Assembly (NCBI GenBank): GCA_024228115.1
Contig: JAAETT010000135.1
Coordinates: 1-64,000, forward strand
Direction of reading: 5' to 3'
Length of the DNA: 64,000 nt
Origin: a bacterium
Lineage (GTDB): Bacteria > Myxococcota_A > UBA9160 > UBA6930
How positions within the stretch are numbered: the stretch's first letter is position 1; every line of letters starts with the position of its first letter. Made by a program: the position numbers and the translations under genes. Shown piece by piece: positions 31,410-40,088 of the stretch. The notes under the pieces were generated by a model that was given only the letters and a program-made list of their open reading frames with translations, was not told the DNA's origin and ran no database searches.

Positions 31410-32393
31410 ATGGAAACGAAACCGGTTGTGGTGTGCATGTGGAACCTGGGCCAGGGAGGACTCCCTGTAGGTACAGAGGAAGCGCTCACCCTTGGCCGAA
31501 AGGTGGCAAGCGCCACAGGAGCAAGGCTCCACTTGCTGGTGCTCGGTCCGCTCCCCGAGGAATGCCTGGAGACGGCCGGACGCTTCGGCGCGGACGACGT
31601 CGACCAGATCGAAGACGCGGCGCTCGAAGGTTTCGCACCGGACGCCTATGTGGATGCCCTCGCTGGCTACTGCCAGCAGGAGTCGCCGGCGCTCATACTC
31701 TTCAGCCAGGCGGCAGACACCCGTCTCGTGGCCCCGCGACTGGCCGGACGCGTGGGCGCCGGCGTCTTGATGAACGGTGTCGACATCTCCGTCGGCGAAA
31801 GCGGAGGCCTCCAGGCCACCGCCTCGGCCTACGGTGGCGATACCCAGATGGTCTACGAGCTGTCCGGCGCAGCGTCGTATGTGGTGGCGCTCAGCGCCAA
31901 TGCGCTGCTTCCCGAGCCTGCCGAGGGGGGGCCGACCCAGCCAGGGTGTCGATCGATCCAGGTCGACCTCAGCGGAGTCAACGAGCGCATCCGCGTGATC
32001 GAGCAGGCCCGAACCGAAGGCCCACGCCTCGAGGACGCCGACATCATCGTCTCCGGCGGGCGCGGCCTGGGCGGGCCCGAGAACTACAAGTTGATCGAGC
32101 AACTCGCCGAGGCGCTCGGCGGGCTGGCCGGCGCATCTCGGCCCATCGTGGACGAGGGCTGGGTGGACTCCTCCCAGCAGGTGGGCCTGACTGGCAAGAT
32201 CACCCGGCCGGCTCTGTATCTCGCCGCCGGCATCTCGGGTGCGAGCCAGCACATGGCCGGATGCTCGGCCGCCAAGACGATCGTTGCGATCAACAAGGAT
32301 CCGGACGCTGCGATCTTCCGCTACGCCAGCTACGGCCTCGTGGGCGATTGCTTGGAGATCCTCCCCGAGCTGATCCGGGCGGCAAGGCAATGA
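31410..32393 (+). CDS. etfA: Electron transfer flavoprotein alpha subunit
   Basis: The 327-residue ETF alpha subunit has the C-terminal FAD domain intact: IVSGGRGLGGPENYKLIEQLAEALGG, VDEGWVDSSQQVGLTGK, YLAAGISGASQHMAGC and IVAINKDPDAAIFRYASYGLVGD. This is the signature order of the family. The N-terminal domain (VVVCMWNLGQGGLPVGTEEAL) is also recognisable. It overlaps the DUF35 gene by 4 bases (ATGA). It partners EtfB as the soluble electron carrier for dehydrogenations encoded in the island. Confidence 0.96.
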   Translation: METKPVVVCMWNLGQGGLPVGTEEALTLGRKVASATGARLHLLVLGPLPEECLETAGRFGADDVDQIEDAALEGFAPDAYVDALAGYCQQESPALILFSQAADTRLVAPRLAGRVGAGVLMNGVDISVGESGGLQATASAYGGDTQMVYELSGAASYVVALSANALLPEPAEGGPTQPGCRSIQVDLSGVNERIRVIEQARTEGPRLEDADIIVSGGRGLGGPENYKLIEQLAEALGGLAGASRPIVDEGWVDSSQQVGLTGKITRPALYLAAGISGASQHMAGCSAAKTIVAINKDPDAAIFRYASYGLVGDCLEILPELIRAARQ

Positions 32394-32830
32394 CGACGCA
32401 CGAGCAGATTCCCGTGACGGAAGGGCTGTTCGCCGAAACGCCGGCGGGCCCGCGCCTGCTGGGCTCGCGTTGCGCGACGTGCAGCACGCCCTATTTCCCT
32501 CGATCGGCCGCCTGTCACAACCCGGTGTGCGACGAGAGCCGAATGGAAGACGCCGACTTCGGCCCCAGGGGCCGGCTCTGGAGCTGCGCGATCCAGAACT
32601 ACCCGCCGCCGCTACCCGCTCGCTACGAGGAGCCCTACACGCCCTACGCCGTGGGCGTCGTCGATCTCGATGAGGGCCTCCGGGTGGTCGCGCGCATGAG
32701 TGTCGATGACCCAGATTCCCTGCAGCTGGACGCCGAGGTGGAACTCACGATCGAGCCCATCTACCAGGATGACGAGGGACGCGACGTGACGACCTGGAAG
32801 TTCAAGCCACTCGAGTCGGGCGGCAGTTGA
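32390..32830 (+). CDS. DUF35 OB-fold/zinc-ribbon protein, partner of the adjacent thiolase
   Basis: The 146-residue protein has a rubredoxin-like zinc ribbon (GSRCATCSTPYFPRSAACHNPVC) followed by an OB-fold domain (GRLWSCAIQNYPPPLP, PYTPYAVGVVDLDEGLRVVARM). DUF35 proteins bind thiolase-fold enzymes as acyl-CoA-binding or scaffold subunits, as in the Ltp2-ChsH2 steroid aldolase. Its ATG overlaps the etfA stop by 4 bases, and the thiolase gene follows after 28 bases, so a stable complex with that product is expected. Confidence 0.9.
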   Translation: MTTHEQIPVTEGLFAETPAGPRLLGSRCATCSTPYFPRSAACHNPVCDESRMEDADFGPRGRLWSCAIQNYPPPLPARYEEPYTPYAVGVVDLDEGLRVVARMSVDDPDSLQLDAEVELTIEPIYQDDEGRDVTTWKFKPLESGGS

Positions 32831-32858
32831 AGCCGCGCAGTCGGAGAGAGGACTCGCC

Positions 32859-34040
32859 ATGAGAGACGTAGCAGTGCTGGGCGTGGGGATGCATCCCTGG
32901 GGCAAGTTCGCGGACCGGTCCGTCACCTCGATGTGCCGTGTGGCGACCGACGCCGCGCTCGCAGACGCCGGCGTGGAATGGCGCGAAGTGGAGGCCGTCG
33001 CCGCAGCGAGTTCCCGCTTCTCCGGTGGAAAAGGATGGGGCCTCAACGGCAACGATGTCGTCGAAGAGATGGGATCCACCGGCATTCCCGTCTACAACCT
33101 TTCAGCGGGATGCGCGGCTGGCGGCAATGCGTTCAACATCGGTTGGACCCTGGTCGCCAGTGGCGTGCACGATTGCGTCCTGGTCGTCGGTGGCGAGAAG
33201 ATGCCCAAGGGCTTCATCCAGACCTCCGGCCTCGAGGAGGACACCGATCCCGAGCACTTGCGACAGCTCTGCGTGGGCATGCCCGGCCCCGCCTTCTGGG
33301 CCGCTCTCTGCCGGCGACGCATGCAGGACTTCGGAACCAGCGAGGAGGATCTGGCCCGGATCGCCGTCAAGGCCCACCAGATCGGCAAGCACAATACGAA
33401 CGCCCGCTTTCGGCAGGAGTTCAGCATGGAGGACGTGCTCAACTCCAACATGGTGAGCTTCCCGCTGCGGCTCTACGAAATCTGTCCCGTGAGCGACGGC
33501 GCGGCCGCCGTGGTCATCTGCTCTGCAGACGTGGCCCGGAAGCGCACCTCGCGGCCCGTCTGGGTGGCATCGAGCAGCGTCGCCACGGCGCGCTTCGACG
33601 ACGGCCTCCCGCGCGGACTCGGCACCGTGGTGCCTCAGGCGGGACCGACCTGCCACAGTGAAGCCAGCCTGGCCGTGGGCAAGGCGCTGGAGTCGGCAGC
33701 AGTGGCTCCGACGGAACTCGACCTCGTGGAGCTGCAGGACAACACTGTCTTCTACGAACTCGCCTTCCCCGAGGACTGGGGCCTGTGCCAGCCCGGTGAG
33801 GCAGAGCGTCTCGTAGAGAAGGGAGAAACCCTTCCCACGGGCAAGCTGCCGATCAACCCCAGTGGCGGCTTCCTCTGCTTCGGAGAGGCAACCACCGCCA
33901 TGGGCGTGTTCCAGATCTGCGAGCTCACCTGGCAGCTCCGAGAACAGGCCGGGGCCAGACAGGTCCCCGGCGCAAAGATCGCCCTGGCACAGACCCTCGG
34001 CCTGGGTGGCAACGCCACCGCCGCGGTTCTCAAGAATTAA
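32859..34040 (+). CDS. SCP2-type thiolase with conserved nucleophilic Cys
   Basis: The 393-residue thiolase-superfamily protein begins DVAVLGVGMHPWGKF and carries LSAGCAAGGNAFNIG with Cys85 at the nucleophile position. It also has ICPVSDGAAAVVIC, CHSEASLAVGKALESA and NPSGGFLCFGEATTAMG in the second half. Retention of Cys suggests thiolytic chemistry, in contrast to the paralogue at 45922. Pairing with the DUF35 protein indicates a bulky acyl-CoA substrate such as a steroid or isoprenoid thioester. GGAGAGAGG precedes the ATG. Confidence 0.88.
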   Translation: MRDVAVLGVGMHPWGKFADRSVTSMCRVATDAALADAGVEWREVEAVAAASSRFSGGKGWGLNGNDVVEEMGSTGIPVYNLSAGCAAGGNAFNIGWTLVASGVHDCVLVVGGEKMPKGFIQTSGLEEDTDPEHLRQLCVGMPGPAFWAALCRRRMQDFGTSEEDLARIAVKAHQIGKHNTNARFRQEFSMEDVLNSNMVSFPLRLYEICPVSDGAAAVVICSADVARKRTSRPVWVASSSVATARFDDGLPRGLGTVVPQAGPTCHSEASLAVGKALESAAVAPTELDLVELQDNTVFYELAFPEDWGLCQPGEAERLVEKGETLPTGKLPINPSGGFLCFGEATTAMGVFQICELTWQLREQAGARQVPGAKIALAQTLGLGGNATAAVLKN

Positions 34041-34066
34041 CGAAAGTGAATGAGGAGGAACCCCCA

Positions 34067-35167
34067 ATGGCCAAGGATCCGCTGCGAACGAAGCTATGCG
34101 ACATGCTGGAGGTCGAGTACCCGATCATCTCCTTCACCCATTGCAAGGATGTCGCGGTCTCGGTCATCAACTCCGGCGCCTTTGCGGTGCTCGGTGAGGC
34201 CATGCACACGCCGGACGAGATCTCGGCCGACATCAAGTGGATCCGTGACCGGGTGGACGGCAAGCCCTTCGGAGTCGACCTGGTGCTGCCCGCCTCGGTT
34301 CCATCATCGGGCAGCCTGGAGGATCTGGAGAAGAACATCCCGGAGACGCATCGGGCCTTCGCTCAGCAGATCAAGGAGAAGTACGACGTCCCGGATCCCA
34401 AGGGGGCGATCGCACTTCATCAGTGGGGCGGTCTGAACCAGGAGATGGCGCGCAGCCAACTCGAGGTACTGCTCGAAGAGCGCGTGCCCGTGATCTGCTC
34501 GGGCCTGGGTAGCCCGGCCTTCATGCTCGACGCCGCCCGGGAGCGCAACATCAAGATCTTCGGCCTGATTGGCAAGACGCGGCAGGCCAAGCGCCAGATC
34601 GAAGCCGGCGTGGACGCCGTCATCGCCCAGGGATACGACGCGGCGGGCCACACTGGAGCGATGGGGACCTTCTCGATCGTCCCGGAAGTCGTCTCCATTG
34701 CCGGCGACATTCCCGTCATCGCCGCTGGCGGCATCACCACCGGCCGTCACCTGGCAGCCGCCTTGTGCCTGGGCGCCTCCGGAGTCTGGACGGGAACCCT
34801 GTGGCTTGCCTCACGGGAATCCGACGTGGACATGATCGTCAAGGAGAAGCTCCTCGCCGCAACGGCCGACGACACCTCCTACTCCCGCTGCATTTCGGGC
34901 ATGACCATGCGCACCCTGAAATGCCCCTGGACCGAAGAGTGGGCGAAGCCCGAGGCGCCGCCGGTGCTGCCCGCGCCTTATCAGATGCTCCTCAGCTCCG
35001 ACTACATCCAGGGTGCCAACGACAACCGCCGGGAGGATTTGATGACCGAGGCGGCCGGTCAGGGCGTGGGCTTCGTCACTGCGATGAAGCCGGCCCGCCA
35101 GATCGTCTTCGACCTGGTCGAGGAAGCCCTCACCGCCATCGAGGAAGTCACCGGCGAGCTTCCGTGA
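34067..35167 (+). CDS. Nitronate monooxygenase-family FMN oxidoreductase
   Basis: The 366-residue protein has the NPD/2-nitropropane dioxygenase TIM-barrel landmarks: YPIISFTHCKDVAVSVINSGAFAVLG at the start, GVDAVIAQGYDAAGHTG for the FMN phosphate and catalytic His region, and VIAAGGITTGRHLAAALCLGASGVWTGT for FMN binding. In steroid catabolism a protein of this superfamily, IpdC, acts on ring-derived CoA esters, so the annotation as nitronate monooxygenase need not reflect function. The ATG at 34067 is preceded by GAGGAGGAA. It lies between the thiolase and the double CoA-transferase. Confidence 0.85.
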   Translation: MAKDPLRTKLCDMLEVEYPIISFTHCKDVAVSVINSGAFAVLGEAMHTPDEISADIKWIRDRVDGKPFGVDLVLPASVPSSGSLEDLEKNIPETHRAFAQQIKEKYDVPDPKGAIALHQWGGLNQEMARSQLEVLLEERVPVICSGLGSPAFMLDAARERNIKIFGLIGKTRQAKRQIEAGVDAVIAQGYDAAGHTGAMGTFSIVPEVVSIAGDIPVIAAGGITTGRHLAAALCLGASGVWTGTLWLASRESDVDMIVKEKLLAATADDTSYSRCISGMTMRTLKCPWTEEWAKPEAPPVLPAPYQMLLSSDYIQGANDNRREDLMTEAAGQGVGFVTAMKPARQIVFDLVEEALTAIEEVTGELP

Positions 35168-35183
35168 CGCGGAGCGAGGCAAG

Positions 35184-37616
35184 ATGAGCCGGGGGGCTCT
35201 CGAGGGAATCAAGGTCGTCGAGCTGGGTCAGCGTGTGGCGGCGCCCTACTGCGCAAAGCTCTTCGCCGACTACGGAGCCGACGTCATCAAGGTGGAGCCT
35301 CCCGCGGGCGACACCGCCCGATGTTGGGGCCCATTCCCGAACGACGAACCCCACCCCGAGAAGAGCGGCCTCTTCCACTTCCTCAACACCAACAAGCGCA
35401 GCGTCACCCTCGACATCGCCCGTTCCGACCAACGGGATCTCTTGCTCCAGCTCATCGCCGGCGCCGACGTCCTGATCGAGGACAACGCGCCTCAGCGGAT
35501 GCAGGAGTGGGGCCTCGACTACGGCACGCTCTCGGCCCTGAACCCGGATCTGGTGATGATCTCGATCACGCCCTTCGGCCAGACCGGCCCCTATTCCGGG
35601 TGGAAGGGCTACGACCTGAACGCGTTCCACCTCACCGCAGCTGGCCACCGCTATTGCGGGACGCCGGGAAACCCACCGCTCGAGCACGGCACCTTCGCCG
35701 CGGATTTCTTCGGTGCAGCCACGGCCTCGGCATGGGGACTGGCAGCGCTCTACGGCCGACAGCAGGCGGGGGGTGGGCAACAGCTCGATGTGTCTTGTGC
35801 CGAGGCGATCACCGCGACCTTCGTCGGCGGCCAGAACATCGGAGCCTACGTCCAGAACGGGGAGTTCGGCCACCGGACCGGCGTAGGGATGCCGCTGGGT
35901 GCGCCCGCCACCATCGTACCGTGCAAGGACGGCCACGTCTGGATGCTGGCGCTCGAGCCCGGCCAGTGGAACGGACTCGCGAGCGTGATGGGGAATCCCG
36001 ACTGGATGCAACTCGAGATGTTCCAGGACATGGCGACACGTGCCCAGAACGCCGATGCGATCTACCCCATGATCGAAGCGTGGACCGGCGAACACGGCAA
36101 GCAGGAGATCATGGACCGATGCCAGGAGGCCGGTTGCCCGATCACCGCGGTCTTCGACGTGGCCGAAGCGGTGCAGCATCCACACCTCGCTGAGCGGGGC
36201 TATCTCGTCGATCTCGAGCACGCCGAACTGGGCCGGATCCGCAGTCTCGGCGCCCCCTTCAAACTGCCGGACTGCCCAGGCGGACCCGAGCGCGCCGCGC
36301 CCCTGCTAGGCCAGCACAACAGTGATGTGCTCGCCGACTTGCCCGCGGTAGCTATCGGGAAACCCACGGTCGACTCCGGACCGGCGACGAAGGGCGCGGG
36401 TGCCCCGCTACCCCTGGAGGGAATCCGCGTTGCGAACTTCGGCTGGGTGTGGGCAGGCCCGGTGACCGGCCAGACCCTGGGATTCCTCGGCGCCGAGGTC
36501 TACAAGATCGAATCCCGTAGTCGGGTGGACCTGCTCCGGACCCTGCCTCCTTTCGCCGGGGGTGTTCGCGACCCGGATCGGAGCCTCTCGAACCACGCCT
36601 GCTGGGCGGGCAACGGCAGCGTGACACTCGACCTCAAACGCGAAGAGGCCCGAGATCTCGCCCGCCAACTCGTCGCAGAGTCGGATGTGGTGATCGAGAA
36701 CTTCGGACCCGGCGTGATCGACCGGCTCGGCCTCGGCTACGACGATCTCCGCAAGGTCAAACAAGACATCGTCATGTTCTCGATGCCAGCGGCGGGCTTG
36801 TTCGGCCCCCTCAAGGACATCCGAACCTACGGCCTCAGCCTGACCAGCACGACAGGCCTCGACAGCTTGACCGGCTACTTCGGCGGCCCGCCGGTGCCGG
36901 TCGAGAACGCGTTCTCGGACCCGTACAACGGCATCATGGGCGCCTTTGCCGTCCTCACCGCGCTACGACATCGCGACCGGACTGGTCGAGGCCAGCACGT
37001 GGACTACTCCCAGCAGGAAGCCGTGATGCAGATGGTCGGACCGGCCTTCATGGACTACGAGATGAATGGAAGGGTGGCAGCGACGCTGGGCAACCGGCAC
37101 CCCCTCGGCGCGGCTGCGCCTCATGGCGTGTTCCCCTGTGCAGGTGAAGATCGCTGGATCAGCATTGCCGTGCACGAGGACGAAGAATGGCGCGGCCTCG
37201 TTCGGGCCATGAACAAGCCCGAATGGGCCCGGGCTCCCGAACTCGACAGCGGCGCGGGAAGGCTCGAGCGGCTGGAAGCGATCCACGAGGAGCTGGCCGC
37301 GTGGACTCCCGGCTTCGACGATCGCGAGTTGGCGGAGAGGCTCCAACGAGAAGGCGTCCCCGCCGCACCGGTACTGAACGTCGCCGACCTCCTCGATGAT
37401 CCACACTACCAGGAACGCGGCACCTTCCTATCGGTCCGGCATCCGCTGGGCTTCGACGAGACGATCTACGGCGCCTACGTGAAGATGAGTCGCACCCCGG
37501 CACGGGTAGAGACCGGCCCCATCATGGGCAGAGACAACGACTTCGTTTTCAAGGAACTGCTCGGTCTTCCCGAGAACCGCTACCGCGAGCTCGTCGAAGA
37601 GCAGATCATCCACTGA
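35184..37616 (+). CDS. Tandem-fused double-domain family III CoA-transferase
   Basis: The 810-residue protein is two complete CaiB/BaiF domains in one chain. Domain 1 (residues 1-385) starts LEGIKVVELGQRVAAPYCAKLFADYGADVIKVEPP and has Asp174 in TFAADFFGA. A linker around 390-408 leads to domain 2 (residues 409-810), starting LEGIRVANFGWVWAGPVTGQTLGFLGAEVYKIE with Asp579 in FSDPYNGIMG. Both catalytic aspartates are present. CaiB enzymes work as interlocked dimers, so the fusion could form that dimer intramolecularly. It ends the plus-strand operon, converging with 37626 after 9 bases. The transferred acyl group is unknown. Confidence 0.92.
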   Translation: MSRGALEGIKVVELGQRVAAPYCAKLFADYGADVIKVEPPAGDTARCWGPFPNDEPHPEKSGLFHFLNTNKRSVTLDIARSDQRDLLLQLIAGADVLIEDNAPQRMQEWGLDYGTLSALNPDLVMISITPFGQTGPYSGWKGYDLNAFHLTAAGHRYCGTPGNPPLEHGTFAADFFGAATASAWGLAALYGRQQAGGGQQLDVSCAEAITATFVGGQNIGAYVQNGEFGHRTGVGMPLGAPATIVPCKDGHVWMLALEPGQWNGLASVMGNPDWMQLEMFQDMATRAQNADAIYPMIEAWTGEHGKQEIMDRCQEAGCPITAVFDVAEAVQHPHLAERGYLVDLEHAELGRIRSLGAPFKLPDCPGGPERAAPLLGQHNSDVLADLPAVAIGKPTVDSGPATKGAGAPLPLEGIRVANFGWVWAGPVTGQTLGFLGAEVYKIESRSRVDLLRTLPPFAGGVRDPDRSLSNHACWAGNGSVTLDLKREEARDLARQLVAESDVVIENFGPGVIDRLGLGYDDLRKVKQDIVMFSMPAAGLFGPLKDIRTYGLSLTSTTGLDSLTGYFGGPPVPVENAFSDPYNGIMGAFAVLTALRHRDRTGRGQHVDYSQQEAVMQMVGPAFMDYEMNGRVAATLGNRHPLGAAAPHGVFPCAGEDRWISIAVHEDEEWRGLVRAMNKPEWARAPELDSGAGRLERLEAIHEELAAWTPGFDDRELAERLQREGVPAAPVLNVADLLDDPHYQERGTFLSVRHPLGFDETIYGAYVKMSRTPARVETGPIMGRDNDFVFKELLGLPENRYRELVEEQIIH

Positions 37617-37625
37617 GGCCGGGGA

Positions 37626-39089
37626 TCACCCGCCCTCCCCTGCGGCCGCGCGGCCGGCACGGCGGCCGAAGAAGGTGCCGTCTGCGAGAGACAGCCCACT
37701 GCTGTAACCCTGGGCGGCCAGGCCCGAGGTCGTCCGACCCGCGGCAAAGAGCCCCGAGATGACATCCCCATCCGGAGTGAGGACGGCCCCGTCGGGCGTC
37801 GTGCGCAGCCCCCCCATGGTGAAGACGGCCCAGATCGCCGTTTCGGTGGAGTAGTCGAGAGCCGCGAACGGCGGGTGGACCAGCGGGACCAGGTGAGCCG
37901 CAGCTTTCTGGTAGACCGGATCCTCCCCTCGCTGGGCACCGCGGTTGTAGAGTTCGAGCGTGCTCTGGAGACTTCCCTCCGCAAAGCCAAGCTCTCGCTC
38001 CAGCTCCTCGAAGGTCTCACCTACGGCAGCGATCTCCGTCGGCGGGAACGGTGTCTCGTAGATGGCGTCATCGACGATCAAGTAGACCTGCCCGCCTTGA
38101 CCGTGAAGCGCCGCCTCACCGACGACGGTCTGATAGGCGTCTTCGTTGATGAAGCGCTGGCCCTGGCGGTTCACCATCACACCCTGGATCAGGGATTTGG
38201 GCACCGTGAACGGCAGCACGATGCTGGCGGTCTCCATGCGAATGACATCCGCTCCTGCGCCCATTCCCATGCGGATGCCCCGCCCGTCGTCGCCATCGCA
38301 GGCCAGACGCATCTTGCACTTCCGGAGGAGCGGCGCGTAGCGCTCGACCATCTCGGTGTTGTTGATGAAGCCGCCTGCGGTGAGGATCACGCCACGGCGA
38401 GCCCGGTAGTGGCGAAGGCTTCCATCCACCCGCGCCACCACGCCCACGACCCTGTGCTCCTCATCCAAGATCAGCGTCTCGCATAACGTATCCACCTGGA
38501 TCCGCGCGCCGCAGCCATTCACGGCATCGAGCAGCCGTCGCATCAACATGCCCCCTGCCTCGATGGTCTCCTGCTGCACGGTGTGGCCGCGGGGCGCCGG
38601 CCTCGCAATGTCCGGGTAGGGGTGCGCGAGTTCGCTTCCCGAGTAGCTCAAGCAATCGTCGGTCGGCGTGTAGGATCCGTCGCCGTAGAAGGATTCCTTG
38701 AACGGGACGCCCTGGCCGACGAGCCAGTGAAAGTGCTCCACGCAATCGTCACAGAAGAGCCGGATCTTCCTTTCGTCGGCGCCGGGGCCGCATGACGCCA
38801 TCAGGTACGCGTACATCTCGTCCGGCGAATCCTCGAATCCGCACTTCTCCTGGATCGGCGTGCCACCACCCAGGTAGATCTGGCCGGTGGAGAGCGCCGA
38901 CGTACCCCCTCCTCCACTGGCCCGCTCGAGCACCAGGGTGTCGGCGTCGGCGCTCCTCGCCTCGAGCGCCGCACAGGCCCCGGCGGCACCGAGCCCCACC
39001 ACGATGACGTCGGCCTCGTCGTCCCACGCGGGTATGTCGCGCAGCGGCCGAACGGCTGCGGCGCGTCCCATGTCCCGTCGTCGGCTCAT
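37626..39089 (-). CDS. FAD-dependent dehydrogenase of the KstD/Kst4D/fumarate reductase superfamily
   Basis: The 487-residue flavoprotein has an N-terminal FAD motif VIVVGLGAAGACAALEARS...LVLER, then GGGGTSALSTGQIYLGGGTPIQ. The C-terminal FAD contact region is SGLFAAGRTTSGLAAQGYSSGLSLADGTFFG. It is shorter than KstD and the segment GQIYLGGGTPIQ resembles ketosteroid 4-dehydrogenase-type enzymes, but I cannot decide between delta4- and other double-bond oxidoreductases. It follows the alpha/beta hydrolase gene by 8 bases and is the last gene of the long minus-strand run from 51949. Confidence 0.8.
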   Translation of the reverse strand: MSRRRDMGRAAAVRPLRDIPAWDDEADVIVVGLGAAGACAALEARSADADTLVLERASGGGGTSALSTGQIYLGGGTPIQEKCGFEDSPDEMYAYLMASCGPGADERKIRLFCDDCVEHFHWLVGQGVPFKESFYGDGSYTPTDDCLSYSGSELAHPYPDIARPAPRGHTVQQETIEAGGMLMRRLLDAVNGCGARIQVDTLCETLILDEEHRVVGVVARVDGSLRHYRARRGVILTAGGFINNTEMVERYAPLLRKCKMRLACDGDDGRGIRMGMGAGADVIRMETASIVLPFTVPKSLIQGVMVNRQGQRFINEDAYQTVVGEAALHGQGGQVYLIVDDAIYETPFPPTEIAAVGETFEELERELGFAEGSLQSTLELYNRGAQRGEDPVYQKAAAHLVPLVHPPFAALDYSTETAIWAVFTMGGLRTTPDGAVLTPDGDVISGLFAAGRTTSGLAAQGYSSGLSLADGTFFGRRAGRAAAGEGG

Positions 39090-39097
39090 CTAGGCGT

Positions 39098-40018
39098 TCA
39101 ACTCGCTTTGCGGTTCGGCCACAGGCCGAGAATCGCATCGAGGATCTCATCCGCTGCGTCCAGGCTTCCCATATGGCCCTCCCGCGGACGGACCCTGAGT
39201 TCCGAATCGGGAACGAGTTCCGCCTGGTGCTCGCCGTGATCCAACGGCACGAGGTGGTCGGCGTCACCGTGCCAGAACCGGATCGGCACCTGGATGTCCC
39301 GCAGCGAGAAACCCCACGGCCTCGAGAAGAGCACCGCATCGTAGATCGGAGCGTGCAGCTGCGATTGCCCGGCGCGAAGCATGTCGTCGAGAAACATCTG
39401 CTTCATCTCGGGGCGGCTCATGACCTCCTGGTCGCCTTCGGGCATGGTGCCGATGAATAGTTCGAAGGCCTGGGAAGCCAGCGGACGGAGGGCGAAGGCG
39501 GTGGCCCAGACCAGGTGACCTAGCGGTTGATGGAGCGCCTCCAACAACGGGGCGAAACGGCCGGCGAGAGCCACCGCCCCACCGGAGGGAGCCTCATCAC
39601 CACAGACGGGCGCGACGCCGCCCAGCACGGCCCCCGCGACGACCCGCTCCGGAAGCTCGTGTGCGCAAGCCAACACGTAGGGACCACCCCCGGACAAACC
39701 GATCGCGCCGAAGCGGTCGATGTTGAGCCGGTCGGCGATGTGTTCGATGTCGCGGGCACCTTCGGCGACGCTTCCGTGCAGATGGGGTGTCGAGCTTCCC
39801 ACGCCCGGGCGTTCCACACCGATCAAACGGACACCGCGCTCCGAGGCGAGTTCACGTGCGCGCGGCGGAACCTGTCGGCGCCCGCCCGGCGTGCCGTGAA
39901 ACCAGAAGATGGCTTCGCCTTCCGGGTCGCCGTACTCGGCCACTCCGATCGAGCGGCCATCACCTACTTCGATCGTTCCTTCCATTCGTGCATCTGCAAT
40001 CGGCGCATGCGTTTCCAT
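39098..40018 (-). CDS. Alpha/beta hydrolase
   Basis: The 306-residue protein has the alpha/beta-hydrolase order: oxyanion WFHGTPGG, nucleophile elbow GLSGGGPYVLA (catalytic Ser), acid strand FWHGDADHLVPLDHG, and the terminal His in REGHMGSL. There is no signal peptide, so it is cytosolic. An esterase, lactonase or C-C bond hydrolase acting on a pathway intermediate is plausible; the GxSxGG elbow does not identify the substrate. The ATG at 40018 is chosen over more distant starts because AGAGGTC precedes it and upstream codons look non-coding. Confidence 0.88.
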   Translation of the reverse strand: METHAPIADARMEGTIEVGDGRSIGVAEYGDPEGEAIFWFHGTPGGRRQVPPRARELASERGVRLIGVERPGVGSSTPHLHGSVAEGARDIEHIADRLNIDRFGAIGLSGGGPYVLACAHELPERVVAGAVLGGVAPVCGDEAPSGGAVALAGRFAPLLEALHQPLGHLVWATAFALRPLASQAFELFIGTMPEGDQEVMSRPEMKQMFLDDMLRAGQSQLHAPIYDAVLFSRPWGFSLRDIQVPIRFWHGDADHLVPLDHGEHQAELVPDSELRVRPREGHMGSLDAADEILDAILGLWPNRKAS

Positions 40019-40088
40019 GTTGACCTCTGTCGTGTTCCGTTCAGTTCTGCAGTTCGTGGGTTGAAATCTGAAGGTCGCCGACGCCGTT

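Noticed and set aside
34067-35167. True nitronate monooxygenase or IpdC
   Set aside because: Only the superfamily is supported; neither nitroalkane oxidation nor the IpdC role can be concluded from the motifs seen.
37617-37625. Possible bidirectional terminator between convergent operons
   Set aside because: Only 9 bases separate the two stop codons and no hairpin with a T-run is visible.
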